DNA from: Pseudomonadota bacterium
Lineage (GTDB): Bacteria > Pseudomonadota > Alphaproteobacteria > Rhizobiales > Rhizobiaceae
Assembly: GCA_023399465.1 (NCBI GenBank)
Contig: JAEWPB010000114.1
Coordinates: 1-7,025 of the forward strand
DNA length: 7,025 nucleotides
Direction: 5' to 3'
Both the position numbers and the translations under genes were made by a program. The notes beneath the pieces are model-generated. The model ran no database searches, had not been told where the DNA came from, and worked only from the letters and a program-made list of their open reading frames with translations. Shown piece after piece: positions 1 through 5,037 of this stretch. The number at the start of each line of letters is the position of its first letter. Within the stretch, counting starts at the first letter, position 1.

Positions 1-87
1 GTTTAAGCGAGGCGGGAGGGGGCGTGGATAGGATTCTTTGGGGGGTGAGCAAGAAACAACGCGCGACAAGGCGCGCCTCCCTCGCCA

Positions 88-126
88 CTTCGTCATCCTC
101 GGGTCTGCGCCTTCGGATGACGAAAG
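88..126 (+). repeat. Hairpin intergenic repeat, copy 1 (chimeric)
   Basis: TTCGTCATCC at 89-98 is matched by its exact reverse complement GGATGACGAA at 115-124, giving a 10-bp stem. Both ends are of the CTTCGTCATCC type and the usual GGATCCATGCC end is absent. This copy therefore looks like a fusion of two half-elements, or an element that lost its other end. Confidence 0.7.
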
Positions 127-185
127 GCGGGATGGCAACGCGCTCCTCTCGACGCTACGCAGGAGGTTTGCGCACTCCCTTTCCA

Positions 186-222
186 CTTCGTCATCCTCGG
201 GCTTGACCCGAGGATCCATGCC
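186..222 (+). repeat. Hairpin intergenic repeat, copy 2 (short-loop type)
   Basis: This is a full short-type element running from CTTCGTCATCC to GGATCCATGCC. The arms ATCCTCGGG (193-201) and CCCGAGGAT (207-215) form a perfect 9-bp stem around the loop CTTGA. It matches the short copies at 2803 and 2976 in opposite orientation. Confidence 0.85.
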
Positions 223-282
223 GCAACCGCCGATCCGGCATGAAATATGACAATCGGCACCGCCATGCCCAACAAGCGTTCT

Positions 283-344
283 GGCATGGATCCTAGGGTC
301 TGCGCCTGCGCTTTCGCTCCGGCTCCGCCCTAGGATGACGAAAG
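283..344 (-). repeat. Hairpin intergenic repeat, copy 3 (long-loop type)
   Basis: This is a long-type element read on the minus strand, running from GGCATGGATCC to GATGACGAAAG. The arms ATCCTAGGG (290-298) and CCCTAGGAT (328-336) enclose a 29-nt GC-rich interior instead of 5 nt. On the minus strand the interior matches that of copies 4-6 (GCGGAGCCGGAGCG-like). It faces copy 2, so 186-344 forms an inverted pair. Confidence 0.82.
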
Positions 345-416
345 ATGGAAAGGCTCGGCGCTTGTCTGACGATGCTTCGCCCTTGCTCGTGCACCCAAAC
401 CCGTTAGCATATCAGC

Positions 417-705
417 ATGACCGGATATACCTATATGCTCGCCAGCCAGAAGAAACGGCACGATCTATATCGGTGTCACGAGCGACCTGGCGCGCCGTAT
501 TCCCGAGCACAAAGCGCGAGAGGGAAAAGGCTTCACCGCGCGCTACGGGGCGGTGCGCATGATCTGGTACGAGGAATTTTTCGACATCCGCGATGCCATC
601 CAGCGGGAAAAATCGCTCAAGCGCTGGCCGCGTCAATGGAAGATCGATCTGATCGAGAAGGTGAATCCGGAGTGGAACGAGCTGTTTGTTGGGACGGGGT
701 GGTAG
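417..705 (+). pseudogene. GIY-YIG nuclease-superfamily protein, frameshifted
   Basis: The ATG at 417 reads MTGYTYMLASQK and then leaves the family frame. Dropping one base near 453-455 (AAGAAAC in place of AAGAAC) gives an uninterrupted product of about 95 residues. It continues NGTIYIGVTSDLARRIPEHK, passes through a segment around REKSLKRWPRQWK and ends ELFVGTGW with TAG at 703-705. This is the usual length and layout of the small stand-alone GIY-YIG proteins: the GYTYMLA strand stands for GIY, TIYIG for YIG, followed by the conserved Arg of LARR and the Glu of QREKSLK. The downstream frame has a stop at 418-420 and no start before the YIG motif, so the gene is most simply inactive. No clear Shine-Dalgarno sequence precedes the ATG. 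Members are predicted endonucleases of mostly unknown role. A sequencing or assembly error at the AAA run would restore the gene. Confidence 0.85.
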
Positions 706-765
706 GGCTGCGGTTGGGGCGTTCCGCAACTGGTTCGGAAGACCATAGGGGCGCACGCCTCGCCG

Positions 766-825
766 CTTCGTCATCCAGGGCGAAGCCGGAGCGACAGCGC
801 AGGCGCAGACCCTAGGATCCAAGCC
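766..825 (+). repeat. Hairpin intergenic repeat, copy 4 (long-loop type)
   Basis: Long-type element in the first tandem unit. It has the CTTCGTCATCC end, the long interior CGAAGCCGGAGCGACAGCG and a CCCTAGGATCC right side. The left arm has lost one T (CCAGGG in place of CCTAGGG) and the right end reads AAGCC in place of ATGCC, so it is the most degenerate of the three tandem copies. Confidence 0.8.
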
Positions 826-916
826 GAGGACGAGGGTCGTGCATCTTTCGAGGCATGCTTTGGAAAAGTGGCGCACGCCCTCCCGCCTCATCGCCAATTT
901 GCGCACGCCCTCGCCG

Positions 917-977
917 CTTCGTCATCCTAGGGCGAAGCCGGAGCGACAGCGGAGGTGGAGACCCGGGGATCCATGCC
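917..977 (+). repeat. Hairpin intergenic repeat, copy 5 (long-loop type)
   Basis: Long-type element in the second tandem unit. Both ends, CTTCGTCATCC and GGATCCATGCC, are intact. A 29-nt interior separates the CCTAGGG and CCCGGGG arms, which no longer match perfectly because one arm carries A where the other carries G. Confidence 0.83.
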
Positions 978-1066
978 GGGAACGAAGGTCGTGCGTCTTT
1001 CGAGACTCGCTTTGGAAAAGTAGCGCACGCCCTCGCCGCTTCGGCGGATGAGCGACGCCCTTCCCG

Positions 1067-1127
1067 CTTCGTCATCCTCGGGCGAAGCCGGAGCGGTAGC
1101 GGAGGCGCAGACCCGGGGATCCATGCC
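1067..1127 (+). repeat. Hairpin intergenic repeat, copy 6 (long-loop type)
   Basis: Long-type element ending the third tandem unit. Both ends are intact and the interior differs from copy 5 by a few bases (GGTAGC for GACAGC, GCGCAG for GTGGAG). It is the last copy before the AT-rich cassette and is inverted relative to the first copy after it, at 2803. Confidence 0.83.
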
Positions 1128-1375
1128 GGGGAGAGGGAATGCATTTCGTAACGATCGGGTATTGATAGGGCAAGAAGATTGAATGAAGTCGAAGGGTATG
1201 AACTGTATTCTGTGGGGCGTGAGGAAAGCAAGGGGTCGGGCGAAAGGGGTTTACCTTCGCTTGCACCCTATCCTCTCACAAATGCACAAGAGGAGACGAG
1301 AAATATTGCGTACCAGGGTCGCGCTCTGCCTAACATGAACCAAAATTGAACAAATCAACGCAAGACTATATCGCA
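1128..1375. other. Gene-free stretch, transition to AT-rich DNA
   Basis: No gene is supported here. Base composition changes from GC-rich repeat sequence to AT-rich sequence from about 1290 onward, which marks the left shoulder of the inserted-looking cassette. A short D-arm-like stretch on the minus strand at about 1311-1334 does not extend into a tRNA. No transposase remnant or target-site duplication is visible. Confidence 0.5.
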
Positions 1376-1404
1376 TTGTCTACATATATTTTACATTATT
1401 AAAT
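1376..1404 (+). promoter_or_regulatory. Possible sigma70-like promoter for the cassette
   Basis: TTGTCT (1376-1381) and TTAAAT (1399-1404) are separated by 17 bp and each matches the -35/-10 consensus at four of six positions. Transcription would begin near 1411, just before the two leader hairpins. An alternative pair is TTGAAC (1346-1351) with TATATC (1367-1372), with a short 15-bp spacer. The line 1381-1440 has only 12 G/C of 60, so chance matches are likely. Confidence 0.3.
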
Positions 1405-1412
1405 ATTCTTAG

Positions 1413-1434
1413 ACTTGCAATTTATTATGCAAGT
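1413..1434 (+). promoter_or_regulatory. Leader inverted repeat 1 (operator or hairpin)
   Basis: ACTTGCA (1413-1419) and TGCAAGT (1428-1434) are a perfect 7-bp inverted repeat around an 8-nt A/T loop. It could be a repressor operator overlapping the promoter and start of transcription, or the first stem of a structured leader. It lies 2 nt upstream of the second inverted repeat. Confidence 0.55.
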
Positions 1435-1436
1435 TG

Positions 1437-1459
1437 GATTCTCCACTTAAAGGAGAATC
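1437..1459 (+). promoter_or_regulatory. Leader hairpin sequestering the Shine-Dalgarno sequence
   Basis: GATTCTCC (1437-1444) and GGAGAATC (1452-1459) are a perfect 8-bp inverted repeat with the 7-nt loop ACTTAAA. The Shine-Dalgarno sequence AAAGGAG (1449-1455) sits 6 nt before the ATG at 1462. Its GGAG core is in the right arm, paired to CTCC in the left arm. In mRNA this would hide the ribosome site of the first cassette gene. The same palindrome could instead be a DNA operator. Confidence 0.6.
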
Positions 1460-1461
1460 AT

Positions 1462-2166
1462 ATGGCTGATAAGAACCGATATCCACAAATCCCGAGCACC
1501 GTATGGTGGGGGGTTCGTTCAATCTTGCAGAAAACTCCCACCGCAACAATCGATGAAAGGTATTTGGGGGTTCAACTAAGCGTACAAGAAGCTGCTGCCC
1601 GTGCTTACATCGCTGAATTGCGCGCCGTTGGCCTGATAACAGAGGATAACAAAGCTACTGCACTGGCAAACCGCTGGCGGCTTGATGAAAGCTACGCTGA
1701 CGCGGTGGAAGAAATTGTTCGCGCCAATTATCCTGAAGGCTTGATAAACGTTGCTCCTCCTGGAGAAGCTGACCGACAGAAAGTAGTCTCTTGGTTTATG
1801 CGTGAAGGTCTGGGGCAAGGGGCAGCCGGCAATAAAGCAGCATCATACATGCTGCTATCTACCCCCACGCCAAACGAAGCACCACGCACAACGCCAAAAT
1901 CCAAACAGGGCGATGCGAAACCTCGCAACCGAAACTCCTCTCGTCAAAACCAAACACTTAGAACACCAGAAAAAAGAAGCACCACCGCCGCTTCAGCTTC
2001 GAATAGCGAAGATATCCATACTTCGACTAGGAGACCTCCCACCCACGACGTACTACCGTTGAATGTTAACGTTCAAATTCATATCAGCGCCGACGCGGGC
2101 ACCGAACAGATAGAATCCATCTTCCAAGCGATGAGGCGTTACCTCTATGACGGTACGAATACTTGA
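1462..2166 (+). CDS. DUF5343-like protein, first gene of two-gene cassette
   Basis: A 234-residue protein that matches my recollection of the DUF5343 pattern: YPQIPSTVWWGVR near residues 7-19, then ERYLGVQLS and a helix AARAYIAELRAVGLIT (45-60). ALANRWRLDESYADAVEEI (67-85), NYPEGL (89-94) and a WF motif at 111-112 complete the domain. The 31-75 segment reads like a winged helix-turn-helix, so nucleic-acid or regulatory binding is plausible but unproven. Residues ~133-195 form a Pro/Thr/Ser/Lys/Arg-rich low-complexity linker. A compact end follows, with NVQIHISADAGTEQIE at 202-217 and then an FQAMRRYLY helix. The start is set by AAAGGAG 6 nt upstream. There is no signal peptide or membrane segment, so the protein is presumably cytoplasmic. 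Its frame overlaps the next gene by 20 nt. Function is unknown; from its partner I infer a sensor, regulator or neutralising role. Confidence 0.8.
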   Translation: MADKNRYPQIPSTVWWGVRSILQKTPTATIDERYLGVQLSVQEAAARAYIAELRAVGLITEDNKATALANRWRLDESYADAVEEIVRANYPEGLINVAPPGEADRQKVVSWFMREGLGQGAAGNKAASYMLLSTPTPNEAPRTTPKSKQGDAKPRNRNSSRQNQTLRTPEKRSTTAASASNSEDIHTSTRRPPTHDVLPLNVNVQIHISADAGTEQIESIFQAMRRYLYDGTNT

Positions 2167-2695
2167 TGGCATTCGCAGACTTCAGGAACATCTTCTTGAA
2201 GTTGGACTAGCTCGTTCTGTGCTGGCTCTACCCGCCCCACGGATGCTTGCGCTACCGTCTCCGACTATAGAGGCTTCAGAGCCTGCTAGTGTATTTGCCC
2301 GCATGGTTACTGAGCCAGAAATACATCAAGTTACCTTCGATTTATTTGCATCAGGGCATTACAACATAGCAGTTTCTGAATCCTATAAAGCCGTCGAAAA
2401 ATATATCTCAGACAAAGTTCCTACATTAATGCAAAAAGGCACAACATTGATGGAACAAGTTTTTTCCCCTAATGCGCCTTATCTGCAATGGACAGGAATG
2501 AAGACAACTTCAGAAATGGATGAGCAAAAAGGCTATCATCGCCTTTTTGCAGGTGCCATGCTGGGTATTCGGAACCCAACAACCCATGAGTTTGGTTGGG
2601 TTGATGAACCAGAGACAGCTATTGAGTTGATAATGTTTGCTCAACATCTTTTACGAAAAGCGAAGTTGGCAGAATTTGGTTATGGGAAGGTTTGA
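2147..2695 (+). CDS. TIGR02391/Hypoth_Ymh-like protein (HEPN-like motif)
   Basis: A 182-residue protein with a variable N-terminal ~50 residues followed by a TIGR02391 (Ymh)-type domain from ~55 to 175. Recognisable pieces are EIHQVTFDLFASGHYNIAVS (58-77), KGTTLMEQVF (97-106), DEQKGYHRLFAGAMLGIRNP (125-144) and a closing helix ELIMFAQHLLRKAK (160-173). RNPTTH (R142 to H147) has the spacing of the HEPN R-x4-6-H ribonuclease site, so an RNase effector is a reasonable guess. The ATG at 2147 lies inside the 3' end of the upstream frame with GAGG (2133-2136) 10 nt before it, which points to translational coupling. One 60-base line inside the gene (2401-2460) has 20 G/C, against 37 in a comparable lepA line (3241-3300), consistent with acquired DNA. 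The true biochemical activity is unknown. Confidence 0.8.
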   Translation: MTVRILDGIRRLQEHLLEVGLARSVLALPAPRMLALPSPTIEASEPASVFARMVTEPEIHQVTFDLFASGHYNIAVSESYKAVEKYISDKVPTLMQKGTTLMEQVFSPNAPYLQWTGMKTTSEMDEQKGYHRLFAGAMLGIRNPTTHEFGWVDEPETAIELIMFAQHLLRKAKLAEFGYGKV

Positions 2696-2767
2696 CACAA
2701 TTTCTTTGATTAAGAGCTTTCAAGAATCCAGCCGAGTGCAAGGCGAATATCTCGAAGAATTTTGAAC

Positions 2768-2797
2768 GCATTTAGTCGCAGCCGGCTCGACTAATGC
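2768..2797 (+). terminator. Stem-loop after the cassette
   Basis: TTAGTCG (2772-2778) pairs with CGACTAA (2788-2794), and GCA/TGC outside it extend the stem past one bulged T. The loop contains the palindrome AGCCGGCT. It lies 72 nt past the Ymh-like stop codon. There is no T-run, so intrinsic termination is uncertain; it could also be a boundary or RNA-stability element. Confidence 0.4.
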
Positions 2798-2802
2798 GCT
2801 CA

Positions 2803-2839
2803 GGCATGGATCCTCGGGTCAAGCCCGAGGATCACGAAG
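2803..2839 (-). repeat. Hairpin intergenic repeat, copy 7 (short-loop type)
   Basis: GATCCTCGGG (2809-2818) and CCCGAGGATC (2824-2833) form a perfect 10-bp stem around TCAAG. The outer end GGATCACGAAG differs by one base from the usual GGATGACGAAG; that change lengthens the perfect stem. It is inverted relative to copy 6 on the other side of the cassette. Confidence 0.85.
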
Positions 2840-2906
2840 CGGAGGGGTTTGCGCGCAAACGGCGGCGTGGGTAGTGAGGTTAGCGGCGCGAATGCGGCAG
2901 AGCGCG

Positions 2907-2943
2907 CCTTTCTTCTCCCCTTGTGGAGAAGGAAAGGCGTTTT
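2907..2943 (+). terminator. Hairpin with CTTCTCC/GGAGAAG arms and T-run
   Basis: CTTCTCC (2912-2918) pairs with GGAGAAG (2925-2931) around CCTTGT. CCTTT (2907-2911) and AAAGG (2933-2937) extend the stem to 12 bp with one bulged G. CGTTTT follows, giving a short T-run on the plus strand, so it may act as an intrinsic terminator. Hairpins with this core are common between genes in Rhizobiaceae, so it may simply be a dispersed repeat reused for termination. Confidence 0.5.
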
Positions 2944-2975
2944 AGCCTGCGCCGTAGTGGAGGTGGGAGCGTTCA

Positions 2976-3012
2976 GGCATGGATCCTAGGGTCAAGCCCT
3001 AGGATGACGAAG
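2976..3012 (-). repeat. Hairpin intergenic repeat, copy 8 (short-loop type)
   Basis: ATCCTAGGG (2983-2991) and CCCTAGGAT (2997-3005) form a perfect 9-bp stem around TCAAG. Both outer ends (GGCATGGATCC and GGATGACGAAG) are intact. It has the same orientation as copy 7. Confidence 0.85.
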
Positions 3013-3064
3013 CGGAGGGGTGGCAAATAACCTTCGCCGGTGAGATGACGAAGCGGAGGGGTGG
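3003..3064 (+). repeat. 21-nt direct repeat from the repeat-element edge
   Basis: The 21 bases at 3003-3023, spanning the outer end of copy 8 and the following GCGGAGGGGTGG, recur exactly at 3044-3064, 41 nt later. The second occurrence has no hairpin left of it. It is therefore a partial duplication of the element end plus flank, and not a separate complete element. Confidence 0.75.
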
Positions 3065-3087
3065 TCGGCGGTCAACCTAAGACGGTG

Positions 3088-3106
3088 AGCCGGAAGCGCT
3101 CCGGCT
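3088..3106 (-). terminator. Possible weak lepA terminator
   Basis: AGCCGGA (3088-3094) and TCCGGCT (3100-3106) form a perfect 7-bp stem with a 5-nt loop. It lies 15 nt past the lepA stop codon in the direction of transcription. No T-run follows on the minus strand, so termination might depend on Rho or on later hairpins. Confidence 0.35.
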
Positions 3107-3121
3107 AACCTTCGGCGTTGA

Positions 3122-4936
3122 TCAGCTATCGCCCATCTTCAGCGCCTGGATGAACGCTTCCTGCGGGATTTCCACGCGGCCGAACTGGCGCATGCGTTTC
3201 TTGCCCTCTTTCTGCTTTTCGAGCAGCTTGCGCTTGCGCGAGACGTCGCCGCCATAGCATTTCGCCGTCACGTCCTTGCGCAGTGCCGAAATGGTCTCGC
3301 GGGCGATGATGCGGCCGCCGATGGCCGCCTGGATCGGGATCTTGAACATGTGCTGCGGGATCAGGTCCTTCAGCTTTTCGCACAGGACGCGGCCGCGCTT
3401 TTCGGCGGCCGTGCGGTGCACCAGCATCGACAGCGCGTCGACCGGCTCGTCATTGACGAGGATCGACATCTTCACGAGGTCGCCTTCGCGATAATCGGTC
3501 AGGTGATAATCGAAGCTCGCATAGCCCTTCGAGATCGACTTGAGCCGGTCATAGAAATCGAACACGACTTCGTTGAGCGGCAGGTCGTAGACCAGCATGG
3601 CGCGCTTGCCGACATAAGACAGGTCGGACTGGATGCCGCGGCGGTCCTGGCAGAGCTTCAAAATGCCGCCGAGATAATCGTCGGGGGTGAGGATCGTGGC
3701 GCGGATCCACGGCTCCTCGATCGCCGCGATCTTCACCACATCGGGCATGTCGGCGGGATTGTGCAGCTCCTGCGTCGTGCCGTCATTCATCACCATGCGG
3801 TAAACGACGGACGGCGCGGTGGCGATGAGGTCGAGGTTGAACTCGCGCTCCAGCCGCTCCTGGATGATTTCCAGATGCAGAAGGCCGAGGAAGCCGCAGC
3901 GGAAGCCGAAGCCGAGTGCGGCGCTCGTTTCCATCTCGAAGGAGAAGCTGGCATCGTTGAGGCGCAGCTTGCCCATGGCAGAGCGCAGATCCTCGAAATC
4001 GGCAGCATCGACGGGGAACAACCCGCAGAAAACCACCGGCTGCGCCGGCTTGAAGCCCGGCAGCGGGGACGTCGTCGGGCGCCTGTCCTCGGTGATCGTA
4101 TCGCCGACGCGGGTGTCGGCCACTTCCTTGATGGAAGCCGTGATGAAGCCGAATTCACCGGGGCCGATCTGGTCGGCCTGAATCATCTTGGGCGTGAAGA
4201 AACCGGTGCGCTCGACCGGATATTTCGCGCCGGTGCCCATCATGCGGATGGTCTGGCCCTTTTTCAGCACGCCGTCAATCACGCGCACAAGCACGATGAC
4301 GCCGAGATAGGCGTCGTACCAGCTATCGACCAGCATCGCCTTGAGCGGCGCTGCGGCATCGCCCTCGCGCGGGGGCGGAAGCTGCTTGACGATGGCTTCC
4401 AGCACATCGGGCACGCCAAGGCCGGTCTTGGCCGAGATCATGACAGCCTGGCTGGCGTCGATGCCGATGACTTCCTCGACCTGCTCCTTGATACGCTCGG
4501 GCTCGGCGGCGGGCAGGTCGACCTTGTTGAGAACGACGACGATTTCGTGATTGTTGTCGATCGCCTGATAGACATTGGCGAGCGTCTGCGCTTCCACGCC
4601 TTGGCTGGCATCCACCACCAGCAGCGAGCCTTCGCAGGCCGACAGCGAGCGCGAGACTTCATAGGCGAAGTCGACATGGCCCGGCGTGTCGATGAGGTTC
4701 AGCGTGTAGGTTTCGCCGTTCTTGGCGGTATAAGCCAAGCGCACGGTCTGCGCCTTGATGGTGATGCCGCGCTCCTTCTCGATATCCATATTATCGAGAA
4801 CCTGCTCCTTGCCCTCCATCTCGCGCGAGTCGAGCCCGCCGCAAAGCTGGATAAGCCGGTCGGCCAGCGTCGACTTGCCGTGGTCGATATGGGCGACAAT
4901 GGAAAAATTGCGGATATGCGAGAGCGGTGTTGTCAT
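3122..4936 (-). CDS. lepA: Elongation factor 4 (LepA), translational GTPase
   Basis: A complete 604-residue LepA/EF4, the usual family length of about 600. It is a ribosome-associated GTPase that acts during elongation or initiation under stress; back-translocation has been reported, but its physiological role is still debated. GTPase motifs are all present: P-loop AHIDHGKST (15-23), switch I ERGITI (55-60), DTPGH (83-87), NKVD (137-140) and SAK (168-170). Domain II follows at ~190-285, domain III contains GFRCGFLGLLH (344-354) and domain V covers ~400-490. The LepA-specific C-terminal domain is intact, with the basic segment CYGGDVSRKRKLLEKQKEGK at 560-579. It lacks domain IV, as expected for LepA. 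The start MTTPLSHIRNFSIVAHIDHG matches the family N-terminus, but no good Shine-Dalgarno sequence is visible before it. It is GC-rich like the host background, and the next gene on the same strand ends 101 bp upstream. Confidence 0.98.
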   Translation of the reverse strand: MTTPLSHIRNFSIVAHIDHGKSTLADRLIQLCGGLDSREMEGKEQVLDNMDIEKERGITIKAQTVRLAYTAKNGETYTLNLIDTPGHVDFAYEVSRSLSACEGSLLVVDASQGVEAQTLANVYQAIDNNHEIVVVLNKVDLPAAEPERIKEQVEEVIGIDASQAVMISAKTGLGVPDVLEAIVKQLPPPREGDAAAPLKAMLVDSWYDAYLGVIVLVRVIDGVLKKGQTIRMMGTGAKYPVERTGFFTPKMIQADQIGPGEFGFITASIKEVADTRVGDTITEDRRPTTSPLPGFKPAQPVVFCGLFPVDAADFEDLRSAMGKLRLNDASFSFEMETSAALGFGFRCGFLGLLHLEIIQERLEREFNLDLIATAPSVVYRMVMNDGTTQELHNPADMPDVVKIAAIEEPWIRATILTPDDYLGGILKLCQDRRGIQSDLSYVGKRAMLVYDLPLNEVVFDFYDRLKSISKGYASFDYHLTDYREGDLVKMSILVNDEPVDALSMLVHRTAAEKRGRVLCEKLKDLIPQHMFKIPIQAAIGGRIIARETISALRKDVTAKCYGGDVSRKRKLLEKQKEGKKRMRQFGRVEIPQEAFIQALKMGDS

Positions 4937-5037
4937 GGTGCGCCGCGTATAAAGGTGAAACGCGCGCGGGGGAAGGGGTTTGGCGACGCCTCTATCTCAA
5001 ACGCAGCTGGAGTATGAAGAGCTAGTTTGTTGCACTA

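Larger units (their letters stand above)
1..416. other. Gene-free repeat-bearing region
   Basis: I find no credible gene here. The short open frames run through repeat sequence in several frames on both strands and encode Arg/Ser/Pro-rich peptides, as expected from GC-rich hairpin repeats. The stretch holds three copies of the intergenic hairpin family (88-126, 186-222, 283-344). The first two run CTTCGTCATCC first and the third is in the opposite orientation. The segment around 30-55 loosely resembles 1205-1235 (both contain a word like ATTCT.TGGGG.GTGAG), so the left edge may be an older degenerate copy of the sequence that follows the triplicated unit. No convincing promoter or Shine-Dalgarno sequence is seen before 417. 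Confidence 0.6.
751..1127 (+). repeat. Near-tandem triplication of a ~150 bp unit
   Basis: Three units start with GCGCACGCC-type sequence at 751, 901 and 1023. Their embedded hairpin elements start at 766, 917 and 1067, spaced 151 and 150 bp apart. The two spacers share GGTCGTGC(A/G)TCTTTCGAG and then GCTTTGGAAAAGT(G/A)GCGCACGCCCTC in the same order. The third unit ends just after its hairpin element. The differences are scattered substitutions with very small length changes, which suggests serial duplication followed by divergence. No conserved reading frame runs through the units. Confidence 0.8.
2696..3121. other. Convergent intergenic region with stacked hairpins
   Basis: No gene is supported between the ends of the Ymh-like gene (+) and lepA (-). 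The stretch contains, in order, a stem-loop at 2768-2797, a short-type repeat at 2803-2839, a second kind of hairpin at 2907-2937 followed by CGTTTT, another short-type repeat at 2976-3012 and a partial repeat at 3044-3064. A last stem at 3088-3106 lies just past the lepA stop. Several of these could end transcription from either side. Confidence 0.6.

Noticed and set aside
447..459. Programmed ribosomal frameshift in the GIY-YIG gene.
   Set aside because: AAGAAACGG is not a strong slippery heptamer and I see no obvious downstream stimulatory structure. A simple one-base insertion is more likely.
412..906. A 164-codon minus-strand frame opposite the GIY-YIG remnant.
   Set aside because: It crosses repeat sequence and is antisense to a recognisable gene remnant, with no family resemblance.
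751..1127. Possible CRISPR array, because of regularly spaced repeats.
   Set aside because: The units are ~150 bp apart, the spacers are themselves similar to one another, the repeats vary internally and there are no cas genes.
812..1231. A 139-codon minus-strand frame with repeated RLRPRMTK-type peptide.
   Set aside because: The frame runs through the three hairpin repeat units; the peptide repetition is the DNA repeat translated. There is no ribosome site and no conserved family.
1311..1334. Minus-strand stretch resembling a tRNA D-arm (GCAGAGCGCGACCC).
   Set aside because: No acceptor stem, anticodon stem or T-arm can be formed around it; it is most likely chance. A tRNA remnant as an integration site cannot be supported.
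3350..5017. A 555-codon open frame on the plus strand opposite lepA.
   Set aside because: It is the antisense shadow of GC-rich lepA codon use. The translation is rich in Arg, Asp, His and Ala with no recognisable family, while lepA is complete and conserved on the other strand.
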